From Sphingobacteriales bacterium (lineage in GTDB: Bacteria; Bacteroidota; Bacteroidia; Chitinophagales; UBA2359), in contig JADKCK010000022.1 of assembly GCA_016718845.1 (NCBI GenBank), positions 1-43,884 of the forward strand: DNA of 43,884 bases. Reading direction: 5' to 3'. The position numbers were made by a program, and so were the translations under genes. Below are positions 19,813 through 27,340 of this stretch, piece after piece; the stretch's first letter is position 1; each line of letters starts with the position of its first letter. Below the pieces are notes generated by a model. That model was not told the DNA's origin. It did no database searches and saw only the letters and a list, made by a program, of their open reading frames with translations.

Positions 19813-19828
19813 ACCATTGCATAAGCCT

Positions 19829-19930
19829 AAATAGTTATTGGGTGATGCTAAATAATTATTGGGTGATGCTAAATAATTATTGGGTGATGTTAAATAATTA
19901 TTGGGTGATGTTAAATAATTATTGGGTGAT
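19829..19930. repeat. minisatellite, 21-bp period, about 5 copies
   Basis: Five units with core TTATTGGGTGATG followed by CTAAATAA or TTAAATAA; unit length is exactly 21. The only variation is C/T in one position and a G in the first copy. No stop on the minus strand in one frame (heptapeptide SPNNYLT), but nothing else supports translation. Confidence 0.75.
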
Positions 19931-19978
19931 GATGATAATATAATTAGCGGTATCAAAACCCGCAATAACCACAACATA

Positions 19979-20018
19979 AAAACCTCCGATGTTTACTAGT
20001 TAAACATCGGAGGTTTTT
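19979..20018. terminator. hairpin terminator downstream of the C25 peptidase
   Basis: AAAACCTCCGATGTTTA at 19979-19995 pairs perfectly with TAAACATCGGAGGTTTT at 20001-20017, five-base loop, T run after. Probably ends the peptidase transcript. Confidence 0.8.
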
Positions 20019-20085
20019 ATAATGACCAATAACTACCCAAATTAGAACAAATTAGACTAATAAAAGCAGTTGATAGTAACGTCAA

Positions 20086-20370
20086 ATTTAAATTTGATGC
20101 CGTCAACGCCAAATTTGACACCGCCGAGTGCGTTTTTGACACCGCCGAGTGCGTTTTTGACACCGCCGAGTGCGTTTTTGACACCGCCGAGTATGTTTTT
20201 GACACCGTTGAGTATGTTTTTGACACCGCCGAGCGTGTTTTTGACACCGCCGAATGTGTTTTTGACACCGCCGAGTGCGTTTTTGACACCGCCGAGTATA
20301 TTTTTGACACCGCCGAGCGCGTTTTTGACACCGCCGAGTATGTTTTTGACACCGCCGAGTGCGTCCTTGA
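20086..20370. repeat. minisatellite, 21-bp period, 11 full copies plus degenerate ends
   Basis: Eleven contiguous 21-base units fill 20128-20358: an almost invariant core GTTTTTGACACCGCCGA plus four to five variable bases (GTGC, GTAT, GCGT, ATGT, GCGC). Degenerate units continue left (20086-20127) and right (20359-20370). Several frames on both strands are open. In one plus frame it encodes FDTAECV heptads, preceded by KFDAVNAKFDTAE and followed by a hydrophobic stretch, then a stop at 20553, but no start codon exists in that frame. Confidence 0.85.
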
Positions 20371-20525
20371 TGCTATTATTGTTTATATTTGGTATGATAA
20401 GCAATTTTTTGTTTATTTTTTTGGTGTTGATGGATTTAGCAATAAAAATGAGGAGGCAGATAGTAGCGATAATGTACCGTTATTAAAGTATAAATACCGA
20501 TACAGTATCAACACTACCAACCAAT

Positions 20526-20556
20526 CTAAAGCAAATCTTGATGTATCACCATAAAG
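20526..20556 (-). repeat. 31-bp dispersed repeat, copy 1 (inverted relative to 29473)
   Basis: The complement of this stretch matches 29473-29503 at 30 of 31 positions (shared TGATACATCAAGATTTGC core). Similarity continues more weakly for another ~35 bases (GGTAGTG...GGTATTT). Confidence 0.6.
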
Positions 20557-20800
20557 TAAATAATTTGGGCAGATAAATAAGTTAGTAAAGCAACCTTTGT
20601 GGATAAGTGCTTATTTCAAAGCCGTTTCTTGTGTGTTATTAAGCAACAAACGGCAACAAAATGGAGTGCATAACCTCATTCTTACCCACATAAATTGTTG
20701 AGGTAGTTTTTTTAAAAAAAAATACACCCATAGGTGTTACCTAAAAAAAAATCTACGTCTAAGTATAAACAGTTTTTATCACACCAAAATTTAGGTTATC

Positions 20801-21103
20801 ATGGACAAAAGAATCATTGTAGGTTTGGTTGCCGGTTTAATACTAGGCGTTATCGAAATGTTTGCATTTGGCGGTGGTGCCATACAAGTTGTTATACCTG
20901 CAATATTGGGTGCCATCATTGGTTTTGTTACCACAAAAAATTTACCGTACAACACTTATTTGGTAAGTGCTTTGTTGGGTGCAGCTTTCTTTGTATTGAT
21001 AGCGCTACAATCGGGTAACTACTTAGACGATATAGCTACGGGTGCTATCACTGGTTTGGTTATTGCGTTTTTGATACCTTTGGTGGGTAAGCAATTGGGT
21101 TAA
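20801..21103 (+). CDS. small polytopic membrane protein, unknown function
   Basis: 100 residues, start ATG 20801 (MDKRIIVGLVAGLILGVIEM). Four hydrophobic segments at about 5-22, 27-45, 53-69 and 80-98, separated by short polar turns (TTKNLPYNTY, QSGNYLDD). Gly-rich helices with GAI/GxxxG spacing suggest tight helix packing. I do not recognise the family. It is intact, monocistronic, with a strong hairpin directly after it. The long AT-rich 5' region (20560-20800) has no other feature. Confidence 0.75.
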   Translation: MDKRIIVGLVAGLILGVIEMFAFGGGAIQVVIPAILGAIIGFVTTKNLPYNTYLVSALLGAAFFVLIALQSGNYLDDIATGAITGLVIAFLIPLVGKQLG

Positions 21104-21173
21104 TGTGTAAATTTGAGCTTTGGGCTGTCGGCTTTGGGCTGTCGGTTTGGCTTTATCAACACTTTTTAGTTAC

Positions 21174-21222
21174 ACAAAAAAAAGCTACCAGCTGCGCAAT
21201 GCAGTTGGTAGCTTTTTTGTGC
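21174..21222. terminator. bidirectional hairpin terminator
   Basis: AAAAAAGCTACCAGCTGC faces GCAGTTGGTAGCTTTTTT around a GCAAT loop, one G-T mismatch, with A run before and T run after. It separates the small membrane protein from rsgA, which converge here. Confidence 0.85.
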
Positions 21223-21269
21223 AATTGATAGTTATATAGTTCAGGCTGCGGGTTGCAAGCTACAGTCCG

Positions 21270-21358
21270 TTGGCTATCTGCTTAGGGTTGCGTAATTAAA
21301 ACAGCTTAACAACCTGCTAGCAGTAGCGGACAGCTAATAGCCAACAGCGGATAGCCAA
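21270..21358. repeat. short inverted repeat before the rsgA stop
   Basis: TTGGCTATCTGCT at 21270-21282 and AGCGGATAGCCAA at 21346-21358 are complementary at 12 of 13 positions, 63 bases apart. A 14-base direct repeat (GCTTTGGGCTGTCG) also occurs twice at about 21118-21145. Confidence 0.4.
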
Positions 21359-21359
21359 A

Positions 21360-22229
21360 TCACATTCTTTCCCAGTAGTTAATGCTTTCTATGTCGGTAA
21401 CAATTTTTACGTAGCTGGCATATCGGCGGTCGGATATAAGGTTGTTTCGTACTGCCTCTTTTACGGCGCATTTAGGTTCGTCGAGGTGTATGCAGTTGCT
21501 GTATTTGCATTGTTTAGCAAACTGTTTAATCTCGCGGAAATAAAAGCCTACTTGTTCGGGTTCAAGGGCAACTAATTCGAGCATTTTTATGCCCGGTGTA
21601 TCTATGATAGCAGCCCCCGAAGCAAGGTAATACATAGTGGCGGCGGTGGTAGTATGTTGTCCTTTGTCGCTATAATCGGATATTACTTGGGTGCGGATTT
21701 TTACGTTGGGGTGCAAATAGTTGAGTAAAGTTGATTTGCCAACCCCCGAATAACCCACCAATAAATTGGTTTTGTTGGCAATAAGCGCATTAAGTTGCTC
21801 GATGCCGTAGCCTGTTTCGGCAGACACCAATAGGCACTCGTAGCCCAAACTTTGGTATAGTGTTTTGGCTTCGTTATACAACTCAAGGTCTTCGTCGTCG
21901 TAAAGGTCTTGTTTATTAAACACCAAAACGGTGGGTATTTCGTCGTATTCGGCAACGGTCAAAAAGCGGTCGACAAAGCCAAACGAGGTGCGCGGGCGCG
22001 AAAAGGTGATGAGCAGCAGCACTTGGTCTATGTTGGCGGCAATGGTATGTGTGTGGTGTTGTTTGCGCGGCGATTTGCGAACAATGGCATTATGTCGGGG
22101 TAGTATTTCGCTAATAATCCACGCCTCCGACGAGGTTTCTAGTTCGCATGTTACCCAATCGCCAACGGCAACGGGATTAGTGGTTTTGGTATCGGCTAAT
22201 TTTAGTTTGCCTCTTAGTCGTCCAACAAG
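21360..22229 (-). CDS. rsgA: RsgA, ribosome small-subunit GTPase, start codon lost
   Basis: The frame from VGRLRGKLKLADTKTTNPVA (OB-fold, near 22226) runs without interruption through VAVGDWVTCELET, HTHTIAANIDQVLLLITFS, G4 NKQD, G1 GYSGVGKST, G3 DTPG and the C-terminal zinc motif C-x4-C-x-H-x5-C (CKYSNCIHLDEPKC). This circularly permuted G4-G1-G3 order is diagnostic for RsgA, which assists 30S maturation. The N-terminal about 20-25 residues with the start are missing: upstream the same frame continues into a CT-rich repeat (SPLHPFTTSPLHL-like) with no ATG, GTG or TTG before a stop. The first in-frame start, GTG at 22022, would delete the OB fold. Either a real 5' loss or a local assembly fault. 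Confidence 0.85.
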   Translation of the reverse strand, partial: LVGRLRGKLKLADTKTTNPVAVGDWVTCELETSSEAWIISEILPRHNAIVRKSPRKQHHTHTIAANIDQVLLLITFSRPRTSFGFVDRFLTVAEYDEIPTVLVFNKQDLYDDEDLELYNEAKTLYQSLGYECLLVSAETGYGIEQLNALIANKTNLLVGYSGVGKSTLLNYLHPNVKIRTQVISDYSDKGQHTTTAATMYYLASGAAIIDTPGIKMLELVALEPEQVGFYFREIKQFAKQCKYSNCIHLDEPKCAVKEAVRNNLISDRRYASYVKIVTDIESINYWERM

Positions 22230-22230
22230 G

Positions 22231-22323
22231 TGAAGTGGCGATGTGGTGAAAGGGTGAAGTGGTGAAGGGGTGAAATTTTGAAGTGGTGAAAGAGTGAAGT
22301 GGTGAAAGAGTGAAGTGGTGATG
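22231..22323 (-). repeat. G-free CT-rich repeat overlapping the rsgA 5' end
   Basis: Plus strand: GAAGTGGTGAAAGAGTGAA units, no C from 22240 to 22323 (84 bases). On the rsgA coding strand it is TTCACCACTTCACTCTTTCA-like, G-free, and passes in frame into the conserved RsgA sequence. Confidence 0.7.
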
Positions 22324-22342
22324 CTGTTAGGACAACATACAT

Positions 22343-22852
22343 TTAGCTATTTAGATAATTGAGTGCTTCGTGCATATACACCTTTACGCCTTTTTGTATG
22401 CGGTCTATGATTTCGGGAGGCAGGGTTTTGGTTATTTTAGCCGGCGAGCCTAGCACCATGGAGTAGTCGGGTATATCCATATCTTCGGTTACTAAAGCAT
22501 GTGCGCCAATAACGCAACCTTTGCCAATGCGGGCGTTGTTCATGATGGTGGCACGCATACCAATTAGGCACGAGTTGCCAATAGTGGCGCCATGTATAAT
22601 AGCAGCATGACCAATTACTACATCGCTGCCAATATTAATAGGTTTGCCTGCATCTACGTGCATAATAACGCCATCTTGTACATTTGTTCGGTTGCCAATT
22701 ACAATTTGGTCAAAATCGGCACGTACAACCGCGCCGTACCACACCGAAACATTATCGCCCAAAAACACCTTACCCAAAACGGTAGCACTCGGAGCAATCC
22801 AAACATCGGTTCCTTTTTGTACCAACGAGGCTAAGTAGTCGTGATGATTCAT
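22343..22852 (-). CDS. gamma-carbonic anhydrase family protein
   Basis: 169 residues from ATG 22852 (MNHHDYLASLVQKGTDVWIA). A left-handed beta-helix of hexapeptide repeats runs from about 18 to 140 (VFLGDNVSVWYGAVVRAD, IVIGNRTNVQDGVIMH, NIGSDVVIGHAAIIHGATIG). The three zinc-ligand histidines of the family are present at about H65, H82 and H87. RAD followed by NVQDGV is the YrdA/PaaY-type signature. Family members bind zinc and may hydrate CO2, but many lack measured activity. Intact, monocistronic, normal length. Confidence 0.9.
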   Translation of the reverse strand: MNHHDYLASLVQKGTDVWIAPSATVLGKVFLGDNVSVWYGAVVRADFDQIVIGNRTNVQDGVIMHVDAGKPINIGSDVVIGHAAIIHGATIGNSCLIGMRATIMNNARIGKGCVIGAHALVTEDMDIPDYSMVLGSPAKITKTLPPEIIDRIQKGVKVYMHEALNYLNS

Positions 22853-22871
22853 GATAATAGAGATTTTAGTG

Positions 22872-22905
22872 CAAAGATAAGATTAAAAACAGCAAATTTG
22901 TGCAA
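22872..22905 (-). promoter_or_regulatory. promoter of the gamma-carbonic anhydrase gene
   Basis: On the minus strand TATCTTTG (22872-22879) with TTG at 22903-22905, 23-base spacer; 20 bases before the ATG. Confidence 0.4.
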
Positions 22906-23062
22906 TTAAGGGATTGTTTTTTTGATTAAGTCCATTAAATAGCTTAAAGTTCGGGGTTTTGCGCTAAATTTGCCTGATAATTAACAGTTGTTGATTAATT
23001 TATCGCTACAACCCTGAAAACTTGGGAGAAGTATTGTCTTACAACCTTTTTGTCCCCATCCA

Positions 23063-23297
23063 AACCTCGAATGAGGTTAAATATGAATAGCCGTATGTAA
23101 AACATACCGAAAAGCGTTTGGTACAACTTATGTTATATCCCAAGGCTCCTACAGGAGTTGAATAAAAATTGGGAATCCACTATTATACTTCTTTTGATGT
23201 TAAAAAGCTCCGGAGTTGGTTATTTTGTGAAGGAAATTCTTGTTACTAAAACCGTATGTTTCACATACGGCTATTCGTATTAGACCCTTTCAGGGTC
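23063..23297. repeat. composite palindromic intergenic element
   Basis: A 23-bp inverted repeat (left arm 23085-23107, right arm 23254-23276, one mismatch; GAATAGCCGTATGT and its complement) encloses about 146 bases. Each arm is capped on the outside by a small palindrome: AACCTCGAATGAGGTT at 23063-23078 and GACCCTTTCAGGGTC at 23283-23297. Inside are two more short palindromes, CTCCTACAGGAG and CTCCGGAG. No gene. Nothing else is seen in 22906-23340. Confidence 0.65.
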
Positions 23298-23347
23298 GTT
23301 AATGCAGTACGCTTAATAATACGTTTCGACTTTTCCCAAGTTTTCAG

Positions 23348-23390
23348 TACAACCTATAATTCATAATCAATAATTCATAATCAAAAATTT
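23348..23390 (+). repeat. G-free leader upstream of the VOC gene
   Basis: Forty-three bases with no G, built from AATTCATAATCA units repeated about three times, touching the ATG at 23391. Confidence 0.6.
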
Positions 23391-23756
23391 ATGTCTTCAT
23401 TAGGTACTATTATTTGGCACGACTTAACGGTTGATAATGCCCCTCAAATTCGTGATTTTTATGCCGCTGTTGTTGGCTGGCAAGCCGATGCCTGCAATAT
23501 GGGCGACTACGACGATTACGTAATGCTAAACTCTTTGAACGAAGGAGCTACGGGTATTTGCCATGCTCGGGGCGTAAATGCCAACATTCCGCCACAGTGG
23601 TTAATGTATGTAACGGTGGCTAATGTTGCCCAAAGTATTGAGCAATGTTTGGCACTAGGCGGTAGTGTAGTTGATGGACCCAGGGCAATGGGCAAGCAAC
23701 AATTTTGTGTTATCCGCGACCCTGCTGGCGCGGTTATGGCAATTATTGGCGACTAA
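23391..23756 (+). CDS. VOC (glyoxalase-fold) family protein
   Basis: 121 residues, MSSLGTIIWHDLTVDNAPQI. Two beta-alpha-beta-beta-beta modules: IIWHDLTVDNAPQIRDFYAA opens the first, QWLMYVTVANVAQSIEQCLA the second, closing with FCVIRDPAGAVMAIIGD. The H in IIWHDL and terminal FxVIxDPxGAxxxI pattern are those of the glyoxalase/bleomycin-resistance/dioxygenase superfamily. The substrate cannot be told. Metal ligands are only partly evident, so it may be a binding protein. Intact. Confidence 0.85.
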   Translation: MSSLGTIIWHDLTVDNAPQIRDFYAAVVGWQADACNMGDYDDYVMLNSLNEGATGICHARGVNANIPPQWLMYVTVANVAQSIEQCLALGGSVVDGPRAMGKQQFCVIRDPAGAVMAIIGD

Positions 23757-23774
23757 ACCCATGCTGTCAGTTGG

Positions 23775-23840
23775 TATCTTATAATTTACAATTCACAAAT
23801 TTACAATTTACCCCTTACAATTTACCATTTACAATTAATA
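23775..23840 (+). repeat. G-free leader upstream of the DUF4296 gene
   Basis: Sixty-six bases without G: ATAATTTACAATTCACAAAT, then TTTACAATTTACC and TTTACCATTTACAATT units, touching the ATG at 23841. Confidence 0.65.
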
Positions 23841-24212
23841 ATGCGTTTTTTATTATTTATCTGCTCTGTTGTTTTTTTTATAGCTTGCGAGTCGCCCAAA
23901 CCACAAAATGCGGCTTTGATAGTACCTAAAAGCACCAATATCGACGAAAATAAGATGGCACTGATATTGATGCAGTTACATTTGGCAGAAGCGCGCGTCA
24001 ACGAAGATAGCCGCCAAGCCTTAGATAGTTTGCGCTTTGCCAAACCCTTGCCCGAGTATTACAAAACAGTTTTGGGTATAAATGGCGTAACCGAAACCGA
24101 GTTTCAGCAAGCGTTTAACTATTACCTAAACGACCAAAAAAAATTGGACGAAATATACGCCAAAGTTATCGAAAAAATAAGCACCTTAGATGCCCGAGTG
24201 AGAGAACGGTAA
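23841..24212 (+). CDS. DUF4296 lipoprotein
   Basis: 123 residues. MRFLLFICSVVFFIAC is a lipoprotein signal with the lipobox cysteine at 16. The mature part has VPKSTNIDENKMALILMQLHLAEARVNE, an acidic-aromatic helix characteristic of DUF4296, a YYKTVLGINGVTETEFQQAF segment, and a C-terminal helix LDEIYAKVIEKIS. DUF4296 proteins are Bacteroidota-specific and uncharacterised. Codirectional with the serine hydrolase 209 bases downstream. Intact, usual length. Confidence 0.8.
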   Translation: MRFLLFICSVVFFIACESPKPQNAALIVPKSTNIDENKMALILMQLHLAEARVNEDSRQALDSLRFAKPLPEYYKTVLGINGVTETEFQQAFNYYLNDQKKLDEIYAKVIEKISTLDARVRER

Positions 24213-24421
24213 AAGGCTATCTACACATTCTGCTTTCGGCTACAGGCTTTCCGCCATTGGCAAGCTGGAAGTTTAAGATGCTCAAACAAAATGAGCAAAT
24301 AGTGCTTTGGGCTAATTGCGCAAAACGCTAGTAGTGCTAACTAACGTTTAAACAACATACACAAAAAGCGAACAGCCAGCAACCAATAACCGATTGCATT
24401 TCATCTCCCCGACATAAATCT

Positions 24422-25912
24422 ATGAAAAAAACATCTTACTTGTTATTGCTTGGCATTTTAACCCTATGGGGTTGCACCACACCTGCCCGAATTGTGTTTT
24501 TTAATGCCCCCTCGATAGAGGATTCGCGTATTTTTTCTGCCGATACCGTTCATGCAGCGCAACAGCCCTTTGCCTTTGCCAAACGTGCCTACACCCCACT
24601 GCCACCCGTCCGCGAATGGATAAAACACCCCATTATCAACGAGTACTACTCGCTCGAAGAGTTTTTGATACGCACAAAAACGACTTCTTTTTTGGTGATA
24701 CGAAACGATACCATCATCTACGAAAACTATTTTAACAGCTTTGATGTTGACAAGCCAGCCATTGTTTTTTCGGTGTCCAAATCTATCACTACGGCATTGG
24801 TAGGTATTGCCATAAAAGAGGGCTACATTAAAAATATCAACCAAAAAGTAAGCGATTTTATACCCGAATTTGCCCTTGATGAGCGCCGCGATATTACCCT
24901 TGAACACTTAATGCAAATGACCTCGGGCTTGGATTTTGAAGATTATCGCACCTTGTTTAAATTAGCTTGGTATACTATAACGACAATCTGCTTAATATTA
25001 TCAAAAAAATAAAACTGAAAGAAAAACCAGGTACCGTATTCGCATACAAATCGTTGGACACTGCCATATTGGGCTATTGCCTACAAAAAGCCATTGGGCA
25101 ACCCGTTGCAAGCTATATGCAGCAAAAACTTTGGCAGCCTATTGGTGCCGAATATGATTGCCTTGTTACCCTTGACCACGAACACGGCACGCCCCGCATG
25201 TATGGCGGCTTGGCAATTTGCTCGCGCGATTTGGTAAAGATGGGGCGTTTGTACCTAAACAACGGCGAATGGGAAGGCAAGCAAATAATACCCCACGAAT
25301 GGGTAGCACGTAGCTCGATGGTTAATAAAAACGAAAAGCAAGGCTGCTGGTGGGGCTACTCTAATGGCTGGTGGTTAGATGGATTTGTGGGCGGAAAAGA
25401 CAAAGCATTTGATAAACAAGATTTTCAGGCAGAAGGCTATAATGGTCAAATGGTGTATGTCAACCCAGCATCTAATATTATTGTGGTTAGGCAAGGATAC
25501 GCCGAAAGCAACGTTAATTGGGTAGATATTGCCGCCCGACTATCGAACTTGTTAAACACCTGTAGCCCCCAAACTACAACAAACCGAAAACATAGACCCC
25601 GCCCAATTTATAGGCTCGTTTAAAAGCTTACAAAATAAACAAAGCTGTAGCATCACCAAAATTGACCCCAACAACAAATCGCTGTTGCGCCAAATTGGCT
25701 TAAAACGAAAACTATCTACTACCCAAGACCACTGGCTGCTAAAACGTAGCAACGACCTAACACCCATTGTACTTACCCAAGAATCACCACGTACTTTGTT
25801 TAGCGAAAAAGCTCGACAACGCCTTATCTACGAAACAAATGCCAATGGGCAAGTAGTAGGTGTATACCTCGACAACTTTAAAAAAACGTACTATTTTGAG
25901 CGAGAAGATTGA
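24422..25912 (+). pseudogene. serine hydrolase (beta-lactamase/PBP-like) lipoprotein, two frameshifts
   Basis: MKKTSYLLLLGILTLWGC is a lipoprotein signal (Cys 18). The catalytic S-x-x-K is in VFSVSKSITTALVGIAIKEG (near 24775), followed by EHLMQMTSGLDFED. One indel at about 24972 moves to WYYNDNLLNIIKKIKLKEKP, then TVFAYKSLDTAILGYCLQKA (second-motif Tyr) and YNGQMVYVNPASNIIVVRQG (third-motif region). A second indel at about 25560 leads to APKLQQTENIDPAQFIGSFK and a C-terminal beta domain ending KKTYYFERED. Typical of family S12-like esterases/peptidases, about 495 codons. Only two lesions in otherwise perfect sequence: phase errors or recent inactivation. Confidence 0.75.
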
Positions 25913-25968
25913 TATACCCACTCCATAAACCACAAAAATTTAATACAACAACATAGCCCATCAATACT

Positions 25969-26385
25969 ATGCGCTTATTTGCCATTATTGCTTTAGCAGC
26001 AATTATCATTACTGCATGTACCAACAACAGCCCCGAACGCGACCAAAAACTAAACGAAAACTGGGGAGCTAATTTGTTTAAAACCCGATGTGCCAATTGT
26101 CATCAAGAAAACGGTGCTGGTTTAGCCAATTTATATCCCCCCATAGCTCAATCCGATTTTTTAACCGATGCCAATCGCAAAAAAGTTATCTGCCTAATTA
26201 AAAACGGGTATAATGGCGAGTTAGTAGTTAATGGCAAAACCTACAACCAAGCTATGCCCGCTAATCCCGACATGTCGGACGAGGCAATTGCAGCTATAAC
26301 TACCTACATCTACAAAAATTTTGCTCAAAAAAACATCGAAATTATCCCCCTCGAAGTGCAACAATCATTGAGCGAGTGTAATTGA
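25969..26385 (+). CDS. c-type cytochrome lipoprotein
   Basis: 138 residues. MRLFAIIALAAIIITAC is a lipoprotein signal (Cys 17). One haem-binding motif CANCH (41-45) in LFKTRCANCHQENGAGLANL, the loop PPIAQSDFL, and a Met ligand candidate in NQAMPANPDMSDEAIAAITT, the standard class I single-domain layout. Such proteins carry electrons in the periplasm, often to a terminal oxidase or a dehydrogenase partner; no partner gene is adjacent. Intact. Confidence 0.88.
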   Translation: MRLFAIIALAAIIITACTNNSPERDQKLNENWGANLFKTRCANCHQENGAGLANLYPPIAQSDFLTDANRKKVICLIKNGYNGELVVNGKTYNQAMPANPDMSDEAIAAITTYIYKNFAQKNIEIIPLEVQQSLSECN

Positions 26386-26434
26386 TAATATCATACATTT
26401 AAATTCAATATTTTTTACACTCAATTGTTCTTCT

Positions 26435-27304
26435 TTGGAAAATCAACAAATTAAAAACTACCTAAAACTACTGTTCAAAGTAGCACTTACCGCCACGGCG
26501 CTGTACATTGTTGGTCGTAAAATAGATTTGCCCGAAACAAAACAAATTTTGTTTCGGGCAAATGCTGTTTGGTTGTTTGCTGCCTTGTTGTTGTTTAACG
26601 CCTCGAAGGTGTTAAGTGCCGTGCGGCTCAATCGTTTTTTTAGTAGCATTGGTTTGCAACTTAGCCAAACCTACAATTTACGCCTATATTATGTGGGTAT
26701 GTTTTACAACCTATTTTTACCCGGTGGCATTGGTGGCGATGGGTACAAAGTGTATTTGCTAAACCAAAAGTACAACACAGGCATAAAACCATTAGTGTCG
26801 GCTACATTGCTTGATAGACTTAGCGGCATGGTGGCATTGGTATTTTTGGCAGGCTTATTAGCGTTTGCAGGCTCGGTGTATGCGCAAGCAAAACTGCCCA
26901 ACTATTGGCAATATTTGGCAATAATTGGGCAGTTTTGCTTGCTACCTTTGTTTTACGTGGTGGTAAAACGCTTGTTTAGCTCTTTTTATCCCGATTTACA
27001 CACCACCAACCTACAAGCATTTGGCGTACAATTGTTGCAATTGCTGTGTTGTTATTGCATTTTGTGCAGTTTAGATATTAGCAGCGGCTTTGTGTTTTAC
27101 TTGTTTTTGTTTTTGTTGTCGTCGGTGGTGGCGGTGTTGCCTTTTACGGTAGGCGGTGTGGGCGCACGCGAGTTAGTCATGATTATGGGCTACACTTATC
27201 TGCCCATAAACCCCAATAGCGCCGTAGCTTTTAGCCTGTTGTTTTTTTTGATAACCGCCTTAAGCTCGTTTATCGGCGCTTTTTTGCAGGTAGATAAGCA
27301 TTAA
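26435..27304 (+). CDS. LPG synthase TM-domain family (UPF0104) flippase-like membrane protein
   Basis: 289 residues. The only start in frame is TTG at 26435 (MENQQIKNYLKLLFKVALTA); there is no in-frame ATG before conserved sequence. Seven or eight membrane helices. Family motifs: YNLFLPGGIGGDGYKVYLL (about 90-108), LVSATLLDRLSGMVAL, and TVGGVGARELVMIMGY near the C-terminus. These are found in MprF-like lysylphosphatidylglycerol synthase/flippase transmembrane domains; free-standing copies are common and their cargo is unknown. The cytochrome gene is 49 bases upstream. A point error ATG to TTG is possible. Confidence 0.85.
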   Translation: MENQQIKNYLKLLFKVALTATALYIVGRKIDLPETKQILFRANAVWLFAALLLFNASKVLSAVRLNRFFSSIGLQLSQTYNLRLYYVGMFYNLFLPGGIGGDGYKVYLLNQKYNTGIKPLVSATLLDRLSGMVALVFLAGLLAFAGSVYAQAKLPNYWQYLAIIGQFCLLPLFYVVVKRLFSSFYPDLHTTNLQAFGVQLLQLLCCYCILCSLDISSGFVFYLFLFLLSSVVAVLPFTVGGVGARELVMIMGYTYLPINPNSAVAFSLLFFLITALSSFIGAFLQVDKH

Positions 27305-27340
27305 AAATAAAACACTTCACCTTATTGCCACGTCAAAACA

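Noticed and set aside
19786..19977. Minus-strand SPNNYLT heptapeptide protein
   Set aside because: Frame is carried only by the 21-bp array; flanking sequence has no family content or promoter.
20086..20370. CRISPR-like array
   Set aside because: Units are contiguous with no unique spacers and the period is 21 bases; it is a minisatellite. No cas genes are nearby.
24464..24907. Antisense frame of 147 codons
   Set aside because: It lies opposite the serine hydrolase, whose motifs are clear; codon pattern is that of a shadow frame.
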